From NCBI GenBank assembly GCA_015490255.1, contig WFYF01000289.1, positions 1-8,170 on the forward strand: a stretch of DNA of 8,170 bases, read 5' to 3'. How positions within the stretch are numbered: the first letter of the stretch is position 1; each line of letters begins with the position of its first letter. This document shows, piece by piece, positions 1 through 6,386 of the stretch. Made by a program: the position numbers and the translations under genes. The notes beneath the pieces were generated by a model. The model did no database searches, had not been told where the DNA came from, and worked only from the letters and a program-made list of their open reading frames with translations. This DNA comes from Caldifarciminota bacterium. Its GTDB lineage: Bacteria; Hydrothermota; Hydrothermia; S141-80.

Positions 1-914
1 ACCCACCCCGTGCCGTGGATTTTCCCGGAGGCCTCCACCGCATCCGAAAACACCACGTCAGCGGGTCCCGAAAGCCGGAGGTCGCCCTGCGGGGTTCCGG
101 AGGCATCCAGGATCAGGAAAAACCCGGAAGATCCCGAAATGCCCTGGAGGTTTCCTCCCATCAGCCAGTCGCCGGTGCTCAGAGGTTTCAGGATGCGAGG
201 GGACTCTTCTCCCTGCGCGGAAAAGAAGAGGCTGTGACCATACGGAATGCCACCGGGATCGGCAGGCACCCACCACAGGGCCGTGGTGTCCGGAAAGGCC
301 GTGTCCCGGGCCACGCCGAGAAAGAGCAGGTCCTGCGAGGCCGGATCCAGCACAACGCGGTGAAAGGCTCCTTCCAGGGTGTCCCCGCTTCCGCTCACCG
401 GAGCATAGACCAGGACCGTCCAGGGCACACCCACCGGTGAGGTGAACAGGGCGAAAGCCCGGGCGGGGAGGGTGTCCATCCATCCCACAATCACCATGCC
501 CTGGGGCGTGGCCAGGATGTCCTCCGGAGCCAGCGGGCCCGGCGGAGGGAAAAACTGATAGCTCCCGATCCACACCGCCTGACCGGTGGTATCGTTCAGG
601 ATGGCCAGGCCCACCGTGCCGTTCAACCGGGCCATCACCGCGAGGTTGCCGTCGGGAAGTTGCGTGATCGCCCGGCAGCCCGTCCAGTTCTCCAGTCGCA
701 CCACCCACCGGGCATCGGTTCCGGGGGCGGCGGGAAATTTCAGAACGTGGCAGACGCGATCCAGCACCGCGAATCCGTGGTCCGTGAGAGATGTGCGGAC
801 CACGTCCACCACGGTGTCCAGGACAAAGGTATCCGGGACAAAAACCCACTGCTCGGGGGTCTGGGCCGCAAGCGGTGCGGCACCCCCCAGGATCCACATC
901 ACCCAGCGTTTCAT
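1..914 (-). CDS. Secreted beta-propeller-like protein, family A (C-terminus outside the window)
   Basis: I translated this frame by hand: 304 codons stay open from ATG at 914-912 to the left edge, so the gene is partial at its 3' end. The start is fixed by AGGAGG five bases upstream. The N-terminus (MKRWVMWILGGAAPLAAQ) looks like a signal peptide with a Lys-Arg n-region, a short hydrophobic core and an Ala-rich cleavage region near residues 16-18. The rest has blade-like repeats: a Gly turn, a hydrophobic strand ending in G or A, a second strand, then D..G....W, seen near residues 87-120, 137-170 and 246-283. It is clearly related to the 502-residue protein at the other end of the operon: both have a VPD...LD...DV(V/I)RT..TD.G(Y/F)A block near residues 26-50 and a Cys pair (C55 and C80 here). 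By that comparison, about 200 residues with the sorting domain should lie beyond the window. No enzyme motif is visible; the ligand is unknown. Confidence 0.85.
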   Translation of the reverse strand, partial: MKRWVMWILGGAAPLAAQTPEQWVFVPDTFVLDTVVDVVRTSLTDHGFAVLDRVCHVLKFPAAPGTDARWVVRLENWTGCRAITQLPDGNLAVMARLNGTVGLAILNDTTGQAVWIGSYQFFPPPGPLAPEDILATPQGMVIVGWMDTLPARAFALFTSPVGVPWTVLVYAPVSGSGDTLEGAFHRVVLDPASQDLLFLGVARDTAFPDTTALWWVPADPGGIPYGHSLFFSAQGEESPRILKPLSTGDWLMGGNLQGISGSSGFFLILDASGTPQGDLRLSGPADVVFSDAVEASGKIHGTGW

Positions 915-919
915 CCTTT

Positions 920-925
920 CCTCCT
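920..925 (-). promoter_or_regulatory. Shine-Dalgarno site of the 3'-most gene
   Basis: On the minus strand this reads AGGAGG (context ACAGGAGGAAAGG), five bases before the ATG at 914. It decides the reading frame: another open frame on the same strand (897-58) has no such site and a Gly/Arg/Pro/His-rich product. Confidence 0.85.
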
Positions 926-930
926 GTTCA

Positions 931-955
931 GCGGGGCGGGCGGTGCCCGCCCCGC
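931..955 (-). repeat. Perfect 11-bp GC inverted repeat (hairpin) in the last intergenic gap
   Basis: The arms GCGGGGCGGGC (931-941) and GCCCGCCCCGC (945-955) are exact reverse complements around a 3-base loop. The hairpin lies 16 bases after the stop codon of the 1051-residue protein and 5 bases before the Shine-Dalgarno site of the next gene. In the transcript no U-tract follows (the next bases are TGAACAGGAGG), so it is not a canonical intrinsic terminator. It may protect the upstream 3' end from exonucleases, reduce readthrough into the last gene, or influence ribosome loading there. The structure is certain at sequence level; the role is inferred. Confidence 0.75.
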
Positions 956-971
956 ATCCGAAGGCACAACC

Positions 972-3900
972 TCACGGCCTGCGCAGAAACAGCACCCGGC
1001 GGGTGATCTGTTCCCGCCCGAGGTCCACCCGGATGAAATAGATCCCGGAAGGTGTGGGCAGAACCAGTTTCACACGGTGTTCCCCGGGGGAGAGCACTCC
1101 GCGATCCCACCGGGCCACCCGGCGGCCGGCGGCGTCAAACGCCAGAATGCGCACCGGTGAACGCCAGGGAAGCATCATCCGGAGGTCCAGATAACCGGGA
1201 CGGGGCAGCACCCGCAGGCCTGTCCGGAGGGGCGCAGCCGGTCGGCGCTCCGTCACCTTCACCGGCTCGGTGGTGAAGAGCACGGCCCGTCCGGCCACAA
1301 TGGGATCGGCGCCTTCATAGAGGGTGCCGTCAAAGGCATAAGCAACACCATAGACCGTTCCGCTGCCGTTGTCAAATTCAATCCCGGTGGTGAAATCGGT
1401 CTGGGGAGGATCGGCCTGATACTGGAAGAGCACCATCCCGTTCCCGTCAGTGGTGGGATGCACCGCGGGATCCAGGAAGATCACCTGAAAGGTCTCGGTC
1501 TCAGACGAACCGTAATGGGGAACGCCGAGGAAAGACACCACGAATCCGCCCGCGGTGGAATCGTAGCCATACAGGATCTGTCCGCCGGAAGAGGGATTCA
1601 GATCGTCCCACAGCGGCGCCACAAAGATGCCCGGGGGAGCTGGATCACCGATGGGGTCGTTCCGGAACTCGTTGGTGCCCGGGTCGCCGCCCAGGGCAAT
1701 CCAGCCGTTGGAGCATACCCAGAGGGTGTCAAAGGGCTGCCCGTAGAAGGTAAAAGTGAAGGGAAGAGCCACCGGCGCCCGGTCGTCGTCCCCCAGCGCC
1801 AGGGGTGTGCCGGAACTTCCCAGATCCACCCAGGCGTACCGGGGAGCCAGAGGGGTGAAGGTGCTGTCAGCATCCGTAATGGCCACATAGGGTCCGCCGG
1901 CGATGTCCGCCGTCCAGAAAGGTCGGCCCACCCGAATGGCCCGCTGTATCGTGTCGGCGCCGATGTTGCCACCGCTCAGGGTGAGGGACAGGAGGGCTTC
2001 CACCCCGGGACTGATGGAGGCATCGGCGGTCAGGGTGAAGACAAGCGGCAGGGTGTCCCCGGGGTTCGCGGAGATGATCTGGGGGGAGCCGCTGACCCCC
2101 ACAGGGGGCAGGGAAACCGACAGTTCCGCTGTGACGCCGCTTGCTGTGAGGTTACTCACGTTGGTCACCCGCCAGACCAGTGTGGCCTGCTCGCCGGGGT
2201 CCAGGATGCTGTCCGCGTTGGCTCCCGGAAAGGTGTCCACAATGGCAAAATCCACTTCCCGGAGCACGGGAATGGGCAGAAGGATCCGGAATCCGTCTCC
2301 CGGTGTGACCGCCACCACATAGGGGCTGTCTGCTGCGAGATCGGTGACGCGGTGGCGAAGTTCCCCGATGAACACAGGATTGCTGGAATCCGTGACGTTG
2401 TAGGCCCGGAAGTGGAGGTTCCCCTCACCGGAATACAGCACCCCTCCGCTGATCACCACGGCGGCGGAGAGAGGCAGGGTGGCCACCGGTGTGGGGGCCG
2501 TGGAATCCGTGATGTCCCAGATAACGGTATATTCAAACGCCCCTCCCCAGGTTGCCACCACACCGATGTTCCCCGCGAAATCCATGTCGGAGACAGGGTC
2601 GTCGGAGAGACAGCCCGAACAGCTCCCGACCTGCTGGGGATCCCAGGGGTTGGACAGACTGAAGACCCGGGCGTTGCTTCCTGCCAGGTCCACCCAGTAA
2701 AGGCGCCCTCCCCCCAGACCCACCAGGCCCCAGTTGCTTCCGGTCAGAGTGTCCGCCGCGGATTCCGCCGGGGCGGAGGGGACCGTGATGTCCAGCGTCC
2801 ACAGGACCCCTGCAGCGGCACCGTAATCGTATCCGGACACATACAGGGCATTTCCTGCGGCGGCCGTTCCGTTGACGTCCCGTCCGGAGGAGAACAGCAC
2901 CGTGTCCAGATAAGGGATGGAAGGGTCCTGGACGTTGAGGATGGACAGACCACCACTGCCTCGTGCCAGGAAGGCATATCCGTTGTGGACGGTCAGATGG
3001 GCCACCCCTCTTGCCTCCGGAACCCGGAGCATGGCCAGGGTGGTAGGCTGGGCGGGGTTGGAGAGGTCCACCGTCCAGAAACCTCCCTCCGCCGCAACAT
3101 AAGCCACGTTGCCCGCCACTTCAACCTTCCGGATGTTCCCGGGAGCGTCATCGGTGGAGTCGGTGGGCACCGGCGCGGTGGGGACGGTGAGATCCACCAT
3201 ATACAGCCCCACGCTGGGACGCATGGTCACCACGCTGGTACCGTGCATCCCCACGTCCAGCGCGGGGACAGGGATGGCGCTCAGCAACGTGGGCGAAGAT
3301 GGGGAGACAAACCGGAAAACATCCACGCCGCTTGACGAGGGGCTCCGCGGGTGATTTCGGACAACGAGAAGAAGGGTGTCCCGGATGAGAATTTCGGCAA
3401 CGGGTGCGGAATAGTTCCACAGCTCCTGGGGGGCAGCGGGGTCGCTGATGTCGTAAATCCGGAAGGGGGCATAGGGATCGCTGTGGTGGCCCACGAAGAG
3501 CAGGGTGTCGTGCACCCAGGTGCGGTTGCCGAGAACGCCGAGAGAGGTGATTTTGTAGGGGTTCTGAAGATCGGCGATGCTGTAGAGAGCGATGACGGTT
3601 CCGGAGTTGGCATAGAGCACGGTGTCCCGCCGGGCCGCGGTGGTGAAACGGGTTCCGGGATCGGTGAGCACCCCCAGGTCGGAAAGGGTCTGGGGGTCCA
3701 CGATGTGGAGGTATCCGGAGGGTACCACGCTGGGGTTCAGGGTTTCAGGATTTTCCAGCACATAGATCCATGCGGAATCCAGAACGACCCCTGTGACCGC
3801 CAGCGGATAGCGCCGACTGGCCGCAAGGGTGATGTTCTGAAGGTCGCTCACGTCCAGGACATACAGCTCTCCCGCCGCGACATACAGCCTCTGGGTGGTT

Positions 3901-4127
3901 TCGTCAAAGTCCAGATCCCTCACCTGCCGTCCGTTGGGGGTGCGCCACTCCGCCACGGGCTGGAGGTTGGGCATATGGGCATACACCCGGACGGTGGCCC
4001 CGTTGCTGGCGAAATACACCCCCCGGGTGGTGTCCACCTCCACCGCCACCATGGGACCATAGGGCCACTGGCCCACCACCGTCATGCCGGCGCTTTTCAG
4101 AAACCCGATCAGCATCACCCAACCCAT
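972..4127 (-). CDS. Large secreted LVIVD-repeat protein with Ig-like, nidogen-like and C-terminal sorting domains, family B
   Basis: This protein has 1051 residues. The ATG at 4127 has AGGAGG six bases upstream. The N-terminus (MGWVMLIGFLKSAGMTVVGQ) is hydrophobic and signal-like, but has no basic n-region. Residues about 30-620 carry roughly twelve strands ending in a D(L/I/V)(S/T)(D/N)P..P-type motif, for example near 222, 308, 350, 394, 442, 486, 533 and 573. This is the pattern of LVIVD repeats (COG5276-like), which fold as beta-propeller blades. Residues about 624-735 look like an Ig-like or CARDB-like domain with the 'SILDPGEQATL' signature. Residues about 784-950 resemble the nidogen-like beta domain (LPFTFTFYGQPFDTLWVCSNGW, then APLWDDLNP and TGIEFDN). 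Residues about 970-1051 form a T9SS type A-like sorting domain (FDAAGRRVARW, then GIYFIRV). C503 and C506 form a CSGC motif in the propeller. No catalytic residues are recognised; I infer a structural or binding role at the cell surface. The stop is TGA at 974-972. Confidence 0.9.
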   Translation of the reverse strand: MGWVMLIGFLKSAGMTVVGQWPYGPMVAVEVDTTRGVYFASNGATVRVYAHMPNLQPVAEWRTPNGRQVRDLDFDETTQRLYVAAGELYVLDVSDLQNITLAASRRYPLAVTGVVLDSAWIYVLENPETLNPSVVPSGYLHIVDPQTLSDLGVLTDPGTRFTTAARRDTVLYANSGTVIALYSIADLQNPYKITSLGVLGNRTWVHDTLLFVGHHSDPYAPFRIYDISDPAAPQELWNYSAPVAEILIRDTLLLVVRNHPRSPSSSGVDVFRFVSPSSPTLLSAIPVPALDVGMHGTSVVTMRPSVGLYMVDLTVPTAPVPTDSTDDAPGNIRKVEVAGNVAYVAAEGGFWTVDLSNPAQPTTLAMLRVPEARGVAHLTVHNGYAFLARGSGGLSILNVQDPSIPYLDTVLFSSGRDVNGTAAAGNALYVSGYDYGAAAGVLWTLDITVPSAPAESAADTLTGSNWGLVGLGGGRLYWVDLAGSNARVFSLSNPWDPQQVGSCSGCLSDDPVSDMDFAGNIGVVATWGGAFEYTVIWDITDSTAPTPVATLPLSAAVVISGGVLYSGEGNLHFRAYNVTDSSNPVFIGELRHRVTDLAADSPYVVAVTPGDGFRILLPIPVLREVDFAIVDTFPGANADSILDPGEQATLVWRVTNVSNLTASGVTAELSVSLPPVGVSGSPQIISANPGDTLPLVFTLTADASISPGVEALLSLTLSGGNIGADTIQRAIRVGRPFWTADIAGGPYVAITDADSTFTPLAPRYAWVDLGSSGTPLALGDDDRAPVALPFTFTFYGQPFDTLWVCSNGWIALGGDPGTNEFRNDPIGDPAPPGIFVAPLWDDLNPSSGGQILYGYDSTAGGFVVSFLGVPHYGSSETETFQVIFLDPAVHPTTDGNGMVLFQYQADPPQTDFTTGIEFDNGSGTVYGVAYAFDGTLYEGADPIVAGRAVLFTTEPVKVTERRPAAPLRTGLRVLPRPGYLDLRMMLPWRSPVRILAFDAAGRRVARWDRGVLSPGEHRVKLVLPTPSGIYFIRVDLGREQITRRVLFLRRP

Positions 4128-4133
4128 GGGAAA

Positions 4134-4139
4134 CCTCCT
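4134..4139 (-). promoter_or_regulatory. Shine-Dalgarno site of the 1051-residue protein
   Basis: On the minus strand this reads AGGAGG (context TTCAGGAGGTTTCCC), six bases before the ATG at 4127. It lies entirely inside the 15-base gap after the TAA of the preceding gene, which suggests coupled or closely consecutive translation. Confidence 0.85.
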
Positions 4140-4142
4140 GAA

Positions 4143-6350
4143 TTACCGCAGGATGGCAAACCTCCCGCTCCAGGTTGTCCCTTCCATCCGCCAGAAATAC
4201 ACCCCCGGCGCCAGACGGATGGTGCGGGGCGTGGCCGTGAGAGGAACGCGCACGATCCGGCGCCCCAGGGCATCCAGAACGGTGAAGCGGAGGTATCCCT
4301 GTGTGGGGAGAAGCCGGATGCCGCCCGGGATAACCTCAAAGGGAAGGCGTCCGGTGAACCGTGGTGCGTCCTCCGCCACCGCCACTTCGGGGAAGTGGAA
4401 CAGATAGGACCCCAGGGTTCTTGTGGACACCGAAACGTCTCCGGTGTCTCCGGCGTGGACCGTGATCACCTCGCCGGCCACAGAAGTCCGGGAGGCTTCT
4501 GTGGGAGAGGCGGGGTTGGAAAGATCCAGCGCCACCAGAACCCCTTCAGACGACCCCGAAATCCTGCCTCCCACGAAAAGGAAATTCCTGGCAAAGTCCA
4601 GCGCGTTGATCGTCACGTTGAAATCGCTCCAGGAACCGACCCCGGAGGGCGCGGTGGGATCGGTGAGATCCACAATGTCCACGGTGGAGGAGAGGAAAGA
4701 AGAAACAGCCGCCACCGGCGTCCCGGTGAGGGGGAGAATCCCGGCCGCCACCTTTTCGGCATTCACGCCGGTATACTGCCCCAGGAAAGCAGGGCTGGCC
4801 GGATTGGCCAGGCTCCAGATCTGGAGGCCAGAAGCCCGGGCAGCGGCGATGAGCAGAGTGTCCAGGAGCACGAAGGAGCCGAGGTCCGGGATCACAAACG
4901 TGGAAATCTCCTGCGGCGTGTTGAGAGTGCCGATGTCCAGCACCCGGAAGGTGTCCATCACAGCCACCACCACCGTGCTGTCGTTCAGAAACTGAAAGTC
5001 GGTGATATAGTCTGACATGGCAAGGGTGGCGGATTCCTGGAGGGTGGTGTCCACAGTCCGGGCCAGGTGGAGCAGATATTCGTCTGTGTCAAAAATGGCC
5101 AGGCTGAAGCCTGCGAGGGCGTTCTGCTGTTTCGGCCCCATACCCGTCGGGATGAAATAACGAACGGCGTTGAGATACTGGGAGAGGTCGTGGGCCACCA
5201 CGGAGATGGGCGTGGGACTCAAAAGACCAAAAGGACCGACCCCCGTGACGGTGAGGGTCACCTTGAAGGTGGTGTCGTCGTCGTCAAAGAAAGAAACCGC
5301 CATGAAGGGATAAAACAGGAGGTTCAGCTGGTGTTCATAACGTCTGATGTGAATGTTAGTAGAAGAGGAAGAAAAAACGGCTTCCCGGATGCCGGGTTCT
5401 CCGGTCGCCTTGTACACCGCCTGGCTGTCGTTGCGCGCCTGGACGCTGATGAAGGACATCACATTGCCCGGATAATAGGATCCGGCATAGGCCGGATTGG
5501 TGGGGTCGGAAACGTTCAGCCGGATGAGTTCCCACAGACCGCCGATGAAGAGAAAGAATCCGGAGAGGGAGAGGCTGATGGGGCCGATGCCATACCAGGC
5601 ATAGGAGCCCACCACGGTAAAGGGAAAGGTGGCCGGGTCCAGAATCACCACGATGTCTTCCCGATGATCGGCGGCAAACAGGAGCGGAGCCGGCGATCCG
5701 GTGGGGGTCCCCACCAGCACAGACCGGAAATCCGTGAAGTTCTGGTCAGGGGTGGGATCATCGGACCCGAGGTACTGCGGGTTGGCAGGGTCGGACAGGT
5801 CAAGGACACCGATGGCACCCGGGTGGGCGAGAAACGCGCGGTTCTGCCCGCAGGCGATATCCCGGGTGCTGGCAGACAGAGAAGTGGTGCTCACCACTGC
5901 ACCGTCAAGGATCTGGGCGACGGTGGCCGTGAACCCGGCCGTATAGATCATGTCATAACTGTTCGGGCAAATCCCGACGGAAGTCACGGGCACGCCTGTC
6001 GGCGTGTGCCACCTCAGCGTGGGGTTCGCGGGGTCATTAAGGTCATAAGCGTAAACCCCGTCATCCGCCCCGATGATCAGCGTGTTGGTAAGGGGATGAA
6101 AAACCACAGAGTTGACCGCAGAATTGATGGGGAGGGTGCTCACAACTTCATATCGTTGCAAAGTGGCGTTCCACACGTTCACGGTCACCGAGGCTCCTTC
6201 AGCAGCCAGGAGATATTCCTGAGAACCGGAAGCAAACGGCCCGGACAAACTCGTGATCGGGCCCAGGGGATAACTGCCGTTGAAGGCGATCCCCTGTTTC
6301 AGGACCGCCGGGGGGGCGGCCAGAATCAGGAGCACACCGACCTGCAGCAT
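4143..6350 (-). CDS. Secreted LVIVD-repeat beta-propeller protein with C-terminal sorting domain, family B
   Basis: This protein has 735 residues. Two in-frame ATGs exist, at 6356 and 6350. The AGGAGG at 6362-6357 abuts the first directly but lies six bases from the second, as in the neighbouring genes, so I chose 6350. The N-terminus (MLQVGVLLILAAPPAVLK) is a hydrophobic, uncharged signal-like stretch. LVIVD-type strands ending in (D/N)P..P occur near residues 99-110, 180-191, 276-287, 509-520, 557-568 and 605-616, with a degenerate copy near 468-479. Residues about 290-465 lack the motif and include a Phe-Phe-Asp-Asp-Asp-Asp cluster (about 354-359), so the repeats form a group of three and a group of four. 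Residues about 676-735 form a T9SS type A-like domain (VLDALGRRIVRVPL, then LAPGVYFWRM). Two Cys (about 128 and 167) might pair. It shares its layout with the next gene but lacks the Ig-like and nidogen-like parts. Function is unknown; surface display or binding is inferred. Confidence 0.88.
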   Translation of the reverse strand: MLQVGVLLILAAPPAVLKQGIAFNGSYPLGPITSLSGPFASGSQEYLLAAEGASVTVNVWNATLQRYEVVSTLPINSAVNSVVFHPLTNTLIIGADDGVYAYDLNDPANPTLRWHTPTGVPVTSVGICPNSYDMIYTAGFTATVAQILDGAVVSTTSLSASTRDIACGQNRAFLAHPGAIGVLDLSDPANPQYLGSDDPTPDQNFTDFRSVLVGTPTGSPAPLLFAADHREDIVVILDPATFPFTVVGSYAWYGIGPISLSLSGFFLFIGGLWELIRLNVSDPTNPAYAGSYYPGNVMSFISVQARNDSQAVYKATGEPGIREAVFSSSSTNIHIRRYEHQLNLLFYPFMAVSFFDDDDTTFKVTLTVTGVGPFGLLSPTPISVVAHDLSQYLNAVRYFIPTGMGPKQQNALAGFSLAIFDTDEYLLHLARTVDTTLQESATLAMSDYITDFQFLNDSTVVVAVMDTFRVLDIGTLNTPQEISTFVIPDLGSFVLLDTLLIAAARASGLQIWSLANPASPAFLGQYTGVNAEKVAAGILPLTGTPVAAVSSFLSSTVDIVDLTDPTAPSGVGSWSDFNVTINALDFARNFLFVGGRISGSSEGVLVALDLSNPASPTEASRTSVAGEVITVHAGDTGDVSVSTRTLGSYLFHFPEVAVAEDAPRFTGRLPFEVIPGGIRLLPTQGYLRFTVLDALGRRIVRVPLTATPRTIRLAPGVYFWRMEGTTWSGRFAILR

Positions 6351-6356
6351 GACCAT

Positions 6357-6362
6357 CCTCCT
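6357..6362 (-). promoter_or_regulatory. Shine-Dalgarno site that decides the start of the 735-residue protein
   Basis: On the minus strand this reads AGGAGG (context GTCAGGAGG) and is followed at once by ATGGTCATG. The first ATG has zero spacing; the second has six bases, the same as the genes on either side, so the second is the likely start. The gap back to the previous stop (6387) also holds a weak 4-bp CCCC/GGGG hairpin at 6371-6382, probably not meaningful. Confidence 0.75.
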
Positions 6363-6386
6363 GACAATTCCCCCATCCGGGGTACA

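Noticed and set aside
58..897. Open frame of 279 codons on the minus strand
   Set aside because: Its product is extremely rich in Gly, Pro, Arg and His and has no ribosome site. Another frame on the same strand, open from 914 with AGGAGG and a signal peptide, gives a protein homologous to the first gene of the operon.
1458..3335. 625-codon open frame on the plus strand
   Set aside because: It lies wholly opposite the 1051-residue gene; its product is Gly/Arg/His/Gln-rich with no domain. It is the antisense shadow expected in GC-rich coding DNA.
3351..5015. 554-codon open frame on the plus strand
   Set aside because: It runs across the boundary between the two inner genes (4128-4142) and has the same low-complexity shadow composition, with no ribosome site or recognisable domain.
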